57,333 nt of DNA from Streptomyces maremycinicus (GTDB taxonomy: Bacteria > Actinomycetota > Actinomycetes > Streptomycetales > Streptomycetaceae). The stretch spans positions 1 through 57,333 of the forward strand of contig NZ_BBYG01000030.1 in assembly GCF_001184025.1 (NCBI RefSeq), in the 5' to 3' direction. Numbering within the stretch: position 1 is the stretch's first letter; the number at the start of each line of letters is the position of its first letter. The position numbers and the translations under genes are program-made. The notes below the pieces were generated by a model. It was given only the letters and a program-made list of their open reading frames with translations, made no database searches and was not told where the DNA came from. Positions 42,392 through 51,370 of this stretch are shown here, piece after piece.

Positions 42392-43165
42392 GTGCATAAC
42401 ATCTTGGAGTTCCCCGAGGTCCTGCGGCTGATCGAAGACCGTTCGGCCGCGTTCCGCGCCGCGATCGCATCCGCCCCCGACCTTGACGTCCAGGTCCCGA
42501 GTTGCCCGGACTGGACGCTGCGCGAACTGGCGCAGCACCTCGGTGACGGTCGCCGCCGCCAGGCCGCCATCGTCGCGGCGGGCCCGGGCGTCGAGCCCCC
42601 GGCGAGGACGGACCCGAGGGGCGCCCCGACCGCGCCCCGTGATCGCGACGCCCTGGACGCGTGGCTCGCCGAGTCGACCGAGCTCATGCTCGACGCGATG
42701 CGCGCGGCCGGCCCGGACCGCGGCTGCTGGACCTGGTGGGGCCGTTCGCAGGCCCCGGAGACCAGCGGGGCCGTGGCCCGGCACCAGATCCAGGAGATCG
42801 CCGTCCACACCTATGACGTACAGCTCACCCAGGGCGCGGCACAGCCGCTGCCGACGGACGTCGCGGTCGAGGGCGTCGACGAGTTCCTGACGACCGTGTC
42901 GGCGACGAATGTTCCCTGGCCGTTCAAGGCGGCGACCATCGACCTGCACACGACCGAGGGCCGCTCCTGGCGCCTGACCCTCAACGCCGCCGGCGTCCGC
43001 TGTGACGACCTCGCCGCCGACGCGGAGCCGGGCGACATGGCGATAGAAGGCGCAGCGAGCGAACTGGTCCTCTACTTCTACGCGCGCACCCCGCTCGACG
43101 GCCTGGAGACCACCGGCGACACCGAGCCGATGGAGCAGCTCGCGGACTGGGACCCGAACGCGTAG
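42392..43165 (+). CDS. maleylpyruvate isomerase / mycothiol-dependent enzyme family protein
   Basis: A 257-residue protein with the DinB-like N-terminal domain of the maleylpyruvate isomerase family (VPSCPDWTLRELAQHLGDG, then HQIQEIAVHTYDVQL, giving the metal-binding His/Glu pattern) and the usual small C-terminal domain. Members use mycothiol in isomerase or S-transfer reactions; most have no known substrate. The GTG at 42392 opens the homologous sequence (HNILEFPEVLRLIEDRSAAF) but has no clear ribosome site. No partner genes are adjacent except the divergent reductase. Confidence 0.85.
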   Translation: MHNILEFPEVLRLIEDRSAAFRAAIASAPDLDVQVPSCPDWTLRELAQHLGDGRRRQAAIVAAGPGVEPPARTDPRGAPTAPRDRDALDAWLAESTELMLDAMRAAGPDRGCWTWWGRSQAPETSGAVARHQIQEIAVHTYDVQLTQGAAQPLPTDVAVEGVDEFLTTVSATNVPWPFKAATIDLHTTEGRSWRLTLNAAGVRCDDLAADAEPGDMAIEGAASELVLYFYARTPLDGLETTGDTEPMEQLADWDPNA

Positions 43166-43285
43166 GTCACGCACTTGTGACGCATCTGCCGATGGTGCCC
43201 GCGCTTCTGCGGGCGCCACCGGGCCGAGGGTTTCGGACCTTGTGCGGTGCGGGGGGGGGCTGCGGACCTGCTGTGCAAGGGCCGA

Positions 43286-43490
43286 GGACTCTCGCTCGTC
43301 CTGGCGCCGGGTCAGTGGGCCGACCGCACCCGGTGTGGGGCTGACCGGGAACGGATCCGGATGCCCCGCCCGGTCACCGGCCGGCCTCGCACGACACCCG
43401 ACAGCGTCAGCGCCGACAAGGGCTACAACAACAACCGTCGTACCCGCGCCTGCCTGCGTGGACGCGGGATGCGGTGCGTGATCCCGGGGA
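43286..43490 (+). pseudogene. IS5-type transposase remnant
   Basis: About 68 codons resembling the middle of an IS5/IS4-group DDE transposase: RPRTTPDSVSADKGYNNNRR (second catalytic Asp region, usually PDaLLADRGYD) followed by RACLRGRGMRCVIP. There is no start, no end, and terminal inverted repeats were not found. It marks an old insertion in the 745-base gap between the isomerase and Rho_N genes. Confidence 0.65.
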
Positions 43491-43595
43491 CAGTGGACCT
43501 GGCGGCCGGCCGTCCGCGGCTCCGGCACCGCCAGTGACGTCGCCGGTCCGAGCAGCCGACAGCCTGGTCGCGGATCGGCATCCTGGCCGATGCCG

Positions 43596-43625
43596 GGCTT
43601 CACGTGGCTTCACGTGGCTTCACGG
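43596..43625. repeat. 10-bp tandem repeat GGCTTCACGT, three copies
   Basis: Three consecutive copies (the last ending CGG) about 100 bases past the transposase remnant. No gene overlaps it. Confidence 0.8.
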
Positions 43626-43911
43626 GAGTCCGTCGCAGCCGAGGGCGAGGGGGCGTTCGGCTCATCCCTCGACGCCTACCCGACCCTTGCCGGACCCGCC
43701 CTGTCCCGCACTCCGTCACCCGCGCACGTTCGTCCGTGCTCTCTCCTCATCCGTTCGGTGGCTGCCTGCTCGCACACCCCGGGACCCCCACATCAGATGG
43801 AATGAACACCGCCTCGGAGCCGGGTGAGGAGCGCCGGACGACGGGTACGCGGAAACACAACCGGAATGCCGGTGCGACCGAGCGGGCCGCACGGCCTGAA
43901 AGGAGGGCGTC

Positions 43912-44238
43912 ATGCCGCAGGGATCCAGTGCGAAGCGTGAGCGTCAGTACGAGCACATCAAGGACAGCGCCGAGAAGCGCGGCGCCTCGAAGAGCCGGGC
44001 GAAAGAGATCGCGGCGCGCACCGTGAACAAGGAACGGGCCCGCTCCGGCGAGTCGAAGACGGCGAGCAAGACGTCCACGCGGGACCCGAAGTCCGCTCCC
44101 CAGCGGGGCGGCGAGCGCTCGCACCGCGGCGCCCAGGGCCCGACGAGGGACCAGCTGTACGCGGAGGCGAAGAAGCGCGGCATCAACGGCCGTTCGTCGA
44201 TGAACAAGAAGGAGCTGGCTGACGCTCTCGGGCGCTGA
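43912..44238 (+). CDS. Rho_N/SAP-like 'plasmid stabilization' protein
   Basis: A 108-residue, highly basic and Ser/Lys/Arg-rich protein. The N-terminal part (KRERQYEHIKDSAEKRGASK) is predicted helical and the middle is disordered. The C-terminus TRDQLYAEAKKRGINGRSSM...KKELADAL forms the helix-extended-helix of the Rho N-terminal/SAP type, a nucleic-acid-binding module. Streptomyces homologues are often called plasmid stabilization protein without experimental support. The RBS is ideal (AAAGGAGG seven to eight bases before ATG). It likely binds DNA or RNA non-specifically. It is convergent with an SDR gene across a minisatellite. Confidence 0.85.
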   Translation: MPQGSSAKRERQYEHIKDSAEKRGASKSRAKEIAARTVNKERARSGESKTASKTSTRDPKSAPQRGGERSHRGAQGPTRDQLYAEAKKRGINGRSSMNKKELADALGR

Positions 44239-44246
44239 GGCCGGAT

Positions 44247-44402
44247 CCGCCGGGAAACCCCCGGGATGCCCCGGGCCGCTGGGATGCCCCGGACCGCAGG
44301 GAAACCCCTGACCGCTGGGATGCCCCGGACCCTCGGAAGCCCGAGACCGCCGGAAAGCCACTGCCCACCGGGATGCCCCTGACCGCCGGGAAGCCATGGG
44401 CC
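44247..44402. repeat. 18-bp minisatellite, about 8-9 diverged units
   Basis: Consensus CCGCTGGGATGCCCCTGA. Units such as CCGCTGGGATGCCCCGGA (twice), CCGCAGGGAAACCCCTGA, CCACCGGGATGCCCCTGA and CCGCCGGGAAGCCATGGG follow one another with substitutions and one short unit. It fills the space between convergent genes, and its G/C stems may act in termination. Confidence 0.8.
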
Positions 44403-44495
44403 CGCGGTGGAGGTACCGGCCTACCTCGCCTTCGACCTGTGTGATGCGGGTCAGGGGCATCGGTGGGGCGCCGGGGCATCAGGTGGCGGGGGCGC

Positions 44496-45308
44496 TCAGG
44501 ACCTTCCGGATGTGCCTTCCTCGGCCGACCCGGGTTCCGCCATCCGCCGGTGGGCGGCCGCCTTCGCGCTGTCCGGGAGGATCCTGTTAACCAGGCCCTG
44601 CGCCTTGGTCTTGGCCGAGCCGGCCACGGCCTTCTTCCTGCCGGCCATGAGAGCGTCGAAGCCGTCCTTCGCCACCTTGGCCGGGTCGTCCTTCTCCTGC
44701 TGTCCGACTTTGGTGTCCTGCATGTCGGCGCGTCGGAAGAAGTCCGTCTCCGTGGGGCCCGGCATGAGGGACGTAACGGTGACGCCGGAGTCCTTGAGCT
44801 CGTTCTGCAAAGCCTCCGCGAAGGACTGCACGAACGACTTGGACGCGTTGTACACGGCCTGGAAGGAGCCGGGCATGGTCGCCGCGATCGACGAGGTGAA
44901 CAGCACCTTGCCCTCGCCCCTGCGGACCATGTCCGGCAGCAGCCGCTTGGCGAGCCGTACTGTCGAGGTGATGTTGAGATCGATGATCCGGATCTCGTCC
45001 TCGATGTCGTTCTCGACGAACGGCCCGCCCTTCCCCACGCCGGCGTTGAGTGCCGCTGCGGCCAGCGGTCGCCCCTCGGCGGTGACCGCGGCGTACAACC
45101 GGTCCACTCCGCCCGGTTCCGCGAGGTCCGCCCGGACGGCCGTGACCGCCGCTCCGTGGGCACGGATCTCGTCCGCCGCCAGGTGCAGCTCACCGTCCTC
45201 CGCGGTCAGCAGCACGTCGTATCCGTTCTCGGCGAATTGCCTGGCCAGTTCGAACCCGATGCCGCTCGAGGCACCCGTGACGAGAGCCTTAGGTTTGTTG
45301 TCGTTCAT
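44496..45308 (-). CDS. short-chain dehydrogenase/reductase
   Basis: A 270-residue classical SDR. The cofactor motif TGASSGIG is at residues ~11-18, LNAGVG takes the place of NNAG, and catalytic Ser (FTSSIA) and YNASK are intact. LMPGPTETDF follows. The Asp/Glu at the end of beta2 (LLTAEDGE) favours NAD-type binding. The C-terminus is extended by ~50 residues with a Lys/Ala-rich helix (VAGSAKTKAQGLVNRILPDS) seen in SDRs annotated as general stress proteins. Substrate unknown. It is separate from the kynurenine operon (577 bases and no shared features), so I do not assign it to that cluster. Confidence 0.9.
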   Translation of the reverse strand: MNDNKPKALVTGASSGIGFELARQFAENGYDVLLTAEDGELHLAADEIRAHGAAVTAVRADLAEPGGVDRLYAAVTAEGRPLAAAALNAGVGKGGPFVENDIEDEIRIIDLNITSTVRLAKRLLPDMVRRGEGKVLFTSSIAATMPGSFQAVYNASKSFVQSFAEALQNELKDSGVTVTSLMPGPTETDFFRRADMQDTKVGQQEKDDPAKVAKDGFDALMAGRKKAVAGSAKTKAQGLVNRILPDSAKAAAHRRMAEPGSAEEGTSGRS

Positions 45309-45885
45309 GGCCGCCGGGTACCCCTGTGCACCCGCGGGGAAGCGCCGTCGACGTGGGGCGCGGGGTCTCCCCCCACCTATTCGATCACAGGTTCGACTCG
45401 GGCTGGAGCTGCACGTCCGTTGCGGTCAGCCTCCGCCGGCACCGCCGGGCAGTGAGCGCGCGGGGGCGCGTCCTGGGTGGCGCCGGTCGGCAGGGCCGGG
45501 TCAGGTACCGACGGAGGAGGGGTACCGGTGACGGGTCTTCCGGGGGTGACGGTCGGAGGGCGCGATGGAGTCTGCGGTGGACCGGATCGGTGATCCGTGG
45601 GGCAGCCGTGCCGCGGTGCAGGCCTCTCGCGACACCGGCTGCTCACGCTCGCGTCCTCCTGTCATCCCCAGACACTGCGGCAGACGCGATGGACCAACAC
45701 GATGATCAAAAACACGTCGCCCCAAGCACTGACCAGCCTTTGACGCCTGCGTGGGCCGCGTGTGGGGGGGACGAGATGACCGTCGCTGGTGCCCGGGGCT
45801 CTGGCGAGGATCGAAGAGCGCGTCCGCCTCTGGAGGGCTCCCGTGAGCCGGCGTGTCGGCGTGTCGGCGATGTCGTGAGGAGCGC
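45309..45885. other. 577-base interval ending the paa-kyn operon
   Basis: No gene and no clear terminator recognised. A short direct repetition GGCGTGTC occurs at 45851-45866. This gap is a natural left boundary for the biosynthetic operon to its right. Confidence 0.4.
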
Positions 45886-47136
45886 TCAGGTGACCGGGCC
45901 CGATCGTGCGGGTGCGGGGTCGTAGGAGGAGTCGCGCACGATGGTGCTCAAGCGCTGTGCGGCCGTGAGCAGTTCGGTGTGGGTGGTGTAGAGCGCGTTG
46001 ACGCCGAAGCGGAGCAGGTCGGGGGCGCGCATGTCGATGACGACGCCCCGGTCCGCCAGGGCCCGGGTCAGGCCGAGGGCGTGCGGGTGGCGCAGGGACA
46101 CATGGCTGCCCCGGCGGGCCGCGTCGCGGGGTGTCACCGGGGTGATGCCCAGCGGCGTGAACAGTTCCTCGGCGCAGGTCAGGAAGAACTCCGTCAACGA
46201 CACGCTCTTCGCGCGCAGTTGTGCCAGGTCCACGTCCTCGAAGACGGTGAGGGCCGCCTCCAGGGCGAGCAGGGACAGGATGGGCGGGGTGCCGATTCGG
46301 GCGCGGGCGATGCCGGGAGCGGGTGTGTAGTCCCGGTCCATGGCGAAGGGGCTCGCATGGCCGTTCCAGCCGGTCAGCGGGGTGTCGAGGGCGTCGTGGT
46401 GACGGCGGGCGGCGTAGAGCCAGGCGGGCGCGCCGGGGCCGCCGTTGAGGAACTTGTAGCCGCAGCCGACGGCGAGGTCCACCTCCAGGGCGTCGAGGTG
46501 CAGCGGCATCGCCCCGGCGGCGTGGCACAGGTCCCACACCGCGAGGGCGCCGGCCCGGTGCGTGGCCTCGGTCAGCGCGGCCATGTCGCACAGCTCCCCG
46601 GTGCGGAAGTCGACCGGCGAGTAGCTGACCGCCGCCACCCGGGAGCCCTCGTCGGCGAGGAACTTCTCCAGGTCGGCCGGGGGTATCCGGCGCACCTCCA
46701 GGGCGTCGCCGCGGCGGGCGACGGCATCGGCGAGGTAGCGGTCGGTGGGGAAGTGGCCGGGATCGGTGACCAGCAGGGGCCGGTCGGGGCGCAGCGCGGT
46801 GGCCGCGCTGAGCGCGGTGAACAGCTGGACGCTGGTGGAGTCGCCCGCCACCGTCTGCCCCGGCGCGGCTCCGACGAGGCGGCCGATGGTGTCGCCGATC
46901 CGCAGGGGCGCGTCCCACCAGCCGCTGTCGTTCCAGGAGCCGATCAGGCCGGTGCCCCACTGGCGGGCCACGACGTCCGCGAGGGCGGGCGGGACGGCGG
47001 CGGGCAGCGGGCCCAGGGAGTTGCCGTCGAGGTAGATGACGCCCTCCGGGAGGACGAACCGCTCGGCCAGCGGGGCCAGGGGGTCCTCGGCGTCGGCGCG
47101 GGCGGCCCGGTCCTCGAGCGCGGTGGCGGCGTTCAT
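45886..47136 (-). CDS. kynU: kynureninase
   Basis: A 416-residue PLP enzyme that cleaves L-kynurenine to anthranilate and L-alanine. Family landmarks: YLDGNSLGPLP at the start, SYSPVDFRTGE, VWDLCHAAGAMPL (Asp contacting PLP), and GCGYKFLNGGPG with the Schiff-base Lys. WNGHASPFAMDRDYTPAPG and a typical C-terminal domain follow. Length is normal. It is the last gene of the nine-gene run and overlaps kynB by four bases. No kynurenine 3-monooxygenase is present, so the expected product is anthranilate rather than 3-hydroxyanthranilate. Confidence 0.96.
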   Translation of the reverse strand: MNAATALEDRAARADAEDPLAPLAERFVLPEGVIYLDGNSLGPLPAAVPPALADVVARQWGTGLIGSWNDSGWWDAPLRIGDTIGRLVGAAPGQTVAGDSTSVQLFTALSAATALRPDRPLLVTDPGHFPTDRYLADAVARRGDALEVRRIPPADLEKFLADEGSRVAAVSYSPVDFRTGELCDMAALTEATHRAGALAVWDLCHAAGAMPLHLDALEVDLAVGCGYKFLNGGPGAPAWLYAARRHHDALDTPLTGWNGHASPFAMDRDYTPAPGIARARIGTPPILSLLALEAALTVFEDVDLAQLRAKSVSLTEFFLTCAEELFTPLGITPVTPRDAARRGSHVSLRHPHALGLTRALADRGVVIDMRAPDLLRFGVNALYTTHTELLTAAQRLSTIVRDSSYDPAPARSGPVT

Positions 47137-48017
47137 GGGTGCGTGGCCTTCCCTGGAGTGGTGCCGGTATCGGTGCGGGGTGCGGGCGCCGTGTCGGTGC
47201 CGGCGCGCGGTGCGGCGAAGCGGGCGGACATCTCCCACAGGGTGTCGGCGACCGCGCGGGCCGCGGGGGCGCCGGGCTCGATGAGGGTGTAGTGGCCGGT
47301 GCCGGGCAGCACGACCGTCCTCAGGTCCTCGTGCACGGCCGCGTAGTCGGTGAACTGGGTGAGCGGGACCTCCTCGTCCACGGCTCCGTGCAGCAGCACC
47401 GTGGGCACGCCGGTGGTACCGGCCCCGCGCAGCAGGGTGAGGGGGTCGACGGCGGGCAGCCGTTCCTCGAACACGGCCTCTCCCCCGAGGAGCTGGACGG
47501 CCGCGTCGTTGCTGAGGCCGTCCCGGCGGGTGGCCGCGAGGTCCGTGATCGGGGCGAGTGCGAGCACGCCGGTCGGGAGGGTGCCGGTGTGCCAGCGGGA
47601 GCCGGCGGGCAGCAGGCCGCGCGCCGCGCACCACAGGGCCAGATGCCCGCCGGAACAGTGGCCGGCCAGGAGGTAGGGCCGCCCGGCGGGAAGGGTGTCC
47701 ACGATCCGGGCCACGTCGTCGAACGTCTCGGGATGGCCGCCGGCCCCGCCGGAGCGGCGGAAGCCCGGCAGCAGCACGTCGAAGCCCTGCTCGGCGAGGT
47801 AGGCGGCGAAAGGAGTGAGGTGCATACGGTCGTAGCGCCAGTAGCCGCCGTGCAGCAGGATCACCAGGGGGGCGCCGGGGTCTTCGGCCGGCCAGGCGTC
47901 GTAGGCCTGGTGCGGGTGGTCGCCGTAGCGGCCGTGCGCCGGTGCCAGCACCGGTTTCAGGCTCAGTACCCGCTGCTCCTCCTCCGCCGCGAAGGCGGAG
48001 ATCACCCTAGACCCCAC
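47133..48017 (-). CDS. kynB: kynurenine formamidase (alpha/beta-hydrolase type)
   Basis: A 294-residue alpha/beta hydrolase that should hydrolyse N-formylkynurenine. The oxyanion motif LLHGGYWR, the nucleophile elbow LAGHCSGGHLA, an acidic residue in HGAVDEEVP and His in GTGHYTLI complete the triad. This is the animal/fungal-like arylformamidase type, not the cyclase-like bacterial KynB, so the symbol reflects function only. GTG 48017 has GGGAGG six bases before it and overlaps kynA by 11 bases; GTG 48005 is the alternative. The C-terminal ~25 residues are Thr/Pro-rich. Its place between tryptophan dioxygenase and kynureninase genes makes the role nearly certain. Confidence 0.9.
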   Translation of the reverse strand: MGSRVISAFAAEEEQRVLSLKPVLAPAHGRYGDHPHQAYDAWPAEDPGAPLVILLHGGYWRYDRMHLTPFAAYLAEQGFDVLLPGFRRSGGAGGHPETFDDVARIVDTLPAGRPYLLAGHCSGGHLALWCAARGLLPAGSRWHTGTLPTGVLALAPITDLAATRRDGLSNDAAVQLLGGEAVFEERLPAVDPLTLLRGAGTTGVPTVLLHGAVDEEVPLTQFTDYAAVHEDLRTVVLPGTGHYTLIEPGAPAARAVADTLWEMSARFAAPRAGTDTAPAPRTDTGTTPGKATHP

Positions 48018-48852
48018 CGCGCACCTCCCACAGCTCCGGGAAGACCGGCCTGTTCGCGCGCTGTTCGAGCCAGGCGAGGCCGGTCGAGCCCGCGCTTCCG
48101 CTCTTGGTGCCCATGGCCCGGCGGACGACCATGACGTGGTCGAAGCGCCAGCGCAGGACGAGTTCGGCTATGTCGGTGAGCAGTTCGCCGAGGCCGAGCA
48201 GCGGATGGTGCTGGGGGCCGGAGTAGATCAGCCGCCACACCTCCACGACGCCCGGGTCCGACGTGTAGGGCGCGCTCACGTCGCGCTCCCTGACGTGCTC
48301 CGGAACCGGCAGCCCCCGCCGGTGCAGACAGCCCAGCACCTCGTCGTACAGGGACGGCTGGCGGTGGGTCTCGCTCAGCGCCTCGTGCACGTCGGGGTCG
48401 CCCCGGTGCAGGCGGAGCATCGCCTCGGACTTGTCGCCGAGCAGGAACTCCAGTTGCCGGTACATCGCGGACTGGAATCCCGAGGCCTTGCCGAAGGCGG
48501 CCCGGAAGCCGTTGAAGCGGGCGGGGGTCAGCGATGCCAGGGGCGCCCAGGCGGCGTTGAGGGCGGTCAGGGCGCGGCGGCTGCGGGTCAGGGCGTCCAT
48601 GGCGGCGTCCAGGTCGTCCTTGGCGAAGGCCGTGCCGGCGCTGCGCCACTCGTGGACGATCAGGGTGAACCACAGCTCCATCACCTGGGTGGTGACGACG
48701 AAACCCATCTCGTCGGGCGCCTCGGTGAGGGGTTGCTGGAGGTTGTTCAGGACGGACGCGTGCACATAGGCGTCGTAGGGGCTGGCCCCGTCGAAGGGCC
48801 GGGTGAGTGAGTCGTCCGCGGCCCGGGCCGGTGCGGACGTGCCGTCGTTCAT
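48007..48852 (-). CDS. kynA: tryptophan 2,3-dioxygenase
   Basis: A 281-residue haem dioxygenase that opens the indole ring of L-tryptophan to N-formylkynurenine. Typical features are DAYVHASVLNNLQQ near the start, VVTTQVMELWFTLIVHE (active-site region with conserved His), SGFQSAMYRQLEFLLGDK, and the C-terminal haem-proximal part LRWRFDHVMVVRRAMGTKSG. Length is standard. AGGAGG lies eight bases before ATG 48852. It begins the three-gene Trp-to-anthranilate block, 53 bases after the SDR gene. Its presence inside an oxygenase operon argues for dedicated precursor supply rather than general Trp catabolism. Confidence 0.96.
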   Translation of the reverse strand: MNDGTSAPARAADDSLTRPFDGASPYDAYVHASVLNNLQQPLTEAPDEMGFVVTTQVMELWFTLIVHEWRSAGTAFAKDDLDAAMDALTRSRRALTALNAAWAPLASLTPARFNGFRAAFGKASGFQSAMYRQLEFLLGDKSEAMLRLHRGDPDVHEALSETHRQPSLYDEVLGCLHRRGLPVPEHVRERDVSAPYTSDPGVVEVWRLIYSGPQHHPLLGLGELLTDIAELVLRWRFDHVMVVRRAMGTKSGSAGSTGLAWLEQRANRPVFPELWEVRGGV

Positions 48853-48905
48853 GGTGAGGGCCTCCTGTTGCTGCCGCGGGCGGCGCGGCGGGACGGGCGC
48901 GGGGC

Positions 48906-49682
48906 TCACGGACCGAGGTGGACTCCGCCGGAGACGTCGATCCACTGGCCGGTCACCCAGCGGGCGTCGTCGCTCGCCACGAAGGAGACGACGTCGGCGA
49001 TGTCCGCGGGGGCGCCGAGCCGGCCGAACACGGAAGCAGCCTCGTACCGTCGGCGGATCTCCGGGACGGCGAGCGTCGGGTTGATCTCCGTCTCGGTGTA
49101 GCCGGGCGCGACGCTGTTCACCGTGATGCCCCGCGGTCCCAGTTCCTGGGCGAGGGCCAGGGTGAGGTAGTCGAGGGCGGCCTTGGTCATGGTGTAGGCG
49201 ATGATCGGCGGGAAGGCGACGCGCGTGGCGACCGAGGAGACGTTCACGATCCGGCCGCCGTCGCGCAGCCGGTCCAGAGCGCGCTGGATGATGAAGAACG
49301 GCGCTCTGGTGTTGATCGCGAACGCCCGGTCGTAGTCGTCCTCGGTGACGTCCGCGATCCGGCGCGGGACGGTGATGCCGGCGTTGTTGACGAGGATGTC
49401 CAGGCCTGGGACGGCGTCCTGCCCGGCGAGGGCGTGGTCGAAGGCCGTCCACAGGGTGTCGGCGTCACCGGGCACGCCCAGTTCGGCGTGGACCGGGAAG
49501 GCGCGTCCGCCGTCGGTCTCGATCTCCTTGACGGTGCGCTCGGCGGCCTCGTGGTCGTGTCCGTAGTGGACGGCCACGAGGGCGCCCTCGCCGGCCAGCC
49601 GGCGGGCGACGGCCCGGCCGATGCCGCGGCTGCCGCCGGTGACCAGCGCGGTCCTGCCCGCGTGCCGCAGGGGGGTGGTCAT
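48906..49682 (-). CDS. SDR, 3-oxoacyl-ACP reductase (FabG)-like
   Basis: A 258-residue SDR of the FabG group: TGGSRGIG near residues 15-22, NNAGITVP, catalytic Ser in VNVSSVATR and AYTMTKAALD (Tyr-x3-Lys), with the end VTGQWIDVSGGVHLGP. FabG-like enzymes in such settings reduce beta-ketoacyl or alicyclic ketone groups, or oxidise dihydrodiols. Here it sits between paaE and kynA in the same operon, so its substrate is probably an oxygenated ring thioester made by the Paa proteins. AAGGAG six bases before ATG 49682 is a strong ribosome site. Confidence 0.9.
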   Translation of the reverse strand: MTTPLRHAGRTALVTGGSRGIGRAVARRLAGEGALVAVHYGHDHEAAERTVKEIETDGGRAFPVHAELGVPGDADTLWTAFDHALAGQDAVPGLDILVNNAGITVPRRIADVTEDDYDRAFAINTRAPFFIIQRALDRLRDGGRIVNVSSVATRVAFPPIIAYTMTKAALDYLTLALAQELGPRGITVNSVAPGYTETEINPTLAVPEIRRRYEAASVFGRLGAPADIADVVSFVASDDARWVTGQWIDVSGGVHLGP

Positions 49683-49733
49683 CGTTTTCTCCTTCTGCTG
49701 GGGTGGGTGGTGGCCGGGGCGGGTGCCGTCATG

Positions 49734-50873
49734 TCATGCGTCGAAGTCGACGGTGACCTCGCCGCCGAGGGGCCTGGCGCGGCAGGTGAGCGTGTAGCCG
49801 GCGGCCAGTTGCCCGGCGTCGAGGGCGTACTGGGGGCCGGTCGTGACCTCGCCGGTGAGGACCTTGGCCCGGCAGCTGCCGCAGATGCCCTCGCGGCAGG
49901 CGTACGGCACGTCCGGGTGGTCGCGCAGCAGCGCGTCGAGGAGGGCGGGGTCCCGCGGTCCGGCGGTGACGACCCGGCGGTGGCCGTCGTAGAGGGCGGT
50001 GATCCGGGTGCCCTCACGGGCGCGCGGCGCGCCGGGTACGGCACCGGGTACGGGCGGGGTGCTCGGTACGGGCGGGAGCGGTGGGGTGTCGCCGAGGGCG
50101 AACAGTTCGGAGCGGACCAGGGCCGGGTCGGCTCCCGCGTCCTTCAGCGCCCGTCGGACGGTGGCGATCAGACCGGCCGGGCCGCACAGCGCGAAGGTGG
50201 TGTCCGGGCCCGGCCGGACGTCCAGCGCGGCGAGCAGCCGGGGCAGGCGCTCGGCGTCGATCCGGCCGTCCAGGGGCGGGCGTCCTTCGCGGGTCAGCAG
50301 ATGGAGCACGGTGAACCGGTCGACGAACGCGTCCTTGAGCAGGGCGAGTTCGTCGGCGAGCAGGGCGTCCGCGGCCGTGGGCACCGAGTGGACGAGGTGG
50401 ACCCGGCAGGTGGGGTCGGTGCGCAGCGCGCTCGCGCCCATGGCCGCGAGCGGGGTGATGCCGGAGCCGCCCGCGATCAGCACGTGGTGGGCTCCGGACA
50501 GCTCGGGCAGGGCGAAGGCCCCGGCGGGCGCGGAGAGTTCGAGGCGGTCGCCGGGTGCAAGCCGGGTCAGCGCGTACGCGCCGAAGCCGTCCGGGGCGCC
50601 CCGCTTGATCACCAGCCGCAGCGCGCCGGGATCCTCGGGTGGCGGGCACACCGAGTAGCTGCGGCGCAGTTCCTCGCCCGAGCGGCGGTGCCGGACGACG
50701 ACGTGCTCCCCGGGCCGGTGCGCGAAGGTGGCGCGGAGGGGGTCAGGTACGTCCAGGGTGACGGCGACGGCGTCGCCGGTGAGGTGCTGGACGGCGGTGA
50801 CCGGGAGCCGGTGCCAGCCGGTTCGCCGGCGGGTGCCGTCGGGCGCGAGGACGGGGTTCGGGCGTGTCCTCAT
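49734..50873 (-). CDS. paaE: phenylacetyl-CoA epoxidase-type reductase subunit
   Basis: A 379-residue flavin/iron-sulfur reductase: FAD domain (RRSYSVCPPP), NAD(P)H domain (LIAGGSGITPLAAM, FALCGPAGLI), and a C-terminal [2Fe-2S] domain with CREGICGSCRAKV plus a final Cys in LTCRA. It passes electrons from NADPH to the di-iron centre of PaaA. A ~30-residue Pro-rich spacer (GDTPPLPPVPSTPPVPGA) precedes the ferredoxin domain and is longer than in E. coli PaaE. Its ATG overlaps the paaD stop (ATGA), so expression is coupled. Confidence 0.93.
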   Translation of the reverse strand: MRTRPNPVLAPDGTRRRTGWHRLPVTAVQHLTGDAVAVTLDVPDPLRATFAHRPGEHVVVRHRRSGEELRRSYSVCPPPEDPGALRLVIKRGAPDGFGAYALTRLAPGDRLELSAPAGAFALPELSGAHHVLIAGGSGITPLAAMGASALRTDPTCRVHLVHSVPTAADALLADELALLKDAFVDRFTVLHLLTREGRPPLDGRIDAERLPRLLAALDVRPGPDTTFALCGPAGLIATVRRALKDAGADPALVRSELFALGDTPPLPPVPSTPPVPGAVPGAPRAREGTRITALYDGHRRVVTAGPRDPALLDALLRDHPDVPYACREGICGSCRAKVLTGEVTTGPQYALDAGQLAAGYTLTCRARPLGGEVTVDFDA

Positions 50874-51370
50874 AGCGCGCTCAGGTGGGGGAAGAGCTCG
50901 CGGCAGGCGGTGCAGCGCAGCATCGACTGGCAGCGGGTGGGGCCGAACGCGCTGTGCGGCCGGGTGGCCCGGGAACCGCAGTGCGGGCAAGGAACCCCGG
51001 TCAGCCGGACGAGGACCGGGCCGTCCCCCGGTGCGGGCGCGGGCGGGGCGATGCCGTGGGCGGCGAGCTTGGCGCGGCCGGCCGCGGTGATGCGGTCCGT
51101 CGTCCACACCGGGGACAGCACCTGCCGTACCCGGGCGTCGGGGTGGCCGCCGTCCGTCAGGACCTCGCGGATCGAGGAGGCGATGGCGGCCAGTGCCGGG
51201 CAGCCCAGGTAGGTGGGGGTGAACTCCACCTCGAGGCGTCCGTCGGCGGCCGGGCCGACCGAGCCGATCACTCCGAGGTCGCCGAGGGCGATGAAGGGCA
51301 GTTCCGGGTCCGGCAGCGCCTCCACCCGGGCACGGATCTCCGATGCCGCGAGGGCCGTGGCGGCGTTCAC
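50870..51370 (-). CDS. paaD: PaaD, Fe-centre maturation subunit
   Basis: A 166-residue protein with the N-terminal MIP18/DUF59 domain (LPDPELPFIALGDLGVIGSV, TPTYLGCPAL) and the C-terminal cysteine-rich zinc-type region (GVPCPHCGSRAT, MLRCTACRELFPHL). In the Paa system this protein is needed for assembly of iron centres, probably of PaaE or PaaA, and is not part of the catalytic complex. The GTG start overlaps the paaC stop (GTGA). All four cysteines of the C-terminal knuckle are kept, so it should be functional. Confidence 0.92.
   Translation of the reverse strand: MNAATALAASEIRARVEALPDPELPFIALGDLGVIGSVGPAADGRLEVEFTPTYLGCPALAAIASSIREVLTDGGHPDARVRQVLSPVWTTDRITAAGRAKLAAHGIAPPAPAPGDGPVLVRLTGVPCPHCGSRATRPHSAFGPTRCQSMLRCTACRELFPHLSAL

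Noticed and set aside
44496..45308. SDR as a member of the paa-kyn cluster
   Set aside because: Separated by 577 empty bases. Its C-terminal extension is typical of stress-type SDRs, and the operon already contains its own SDR.
48918..51212. Plus-strand open frame of about 760 codons across the paaE-SDR region
   Set aside because: Shadow of three well-supported minus-strand genes; Gly/Val-rich with no domain.
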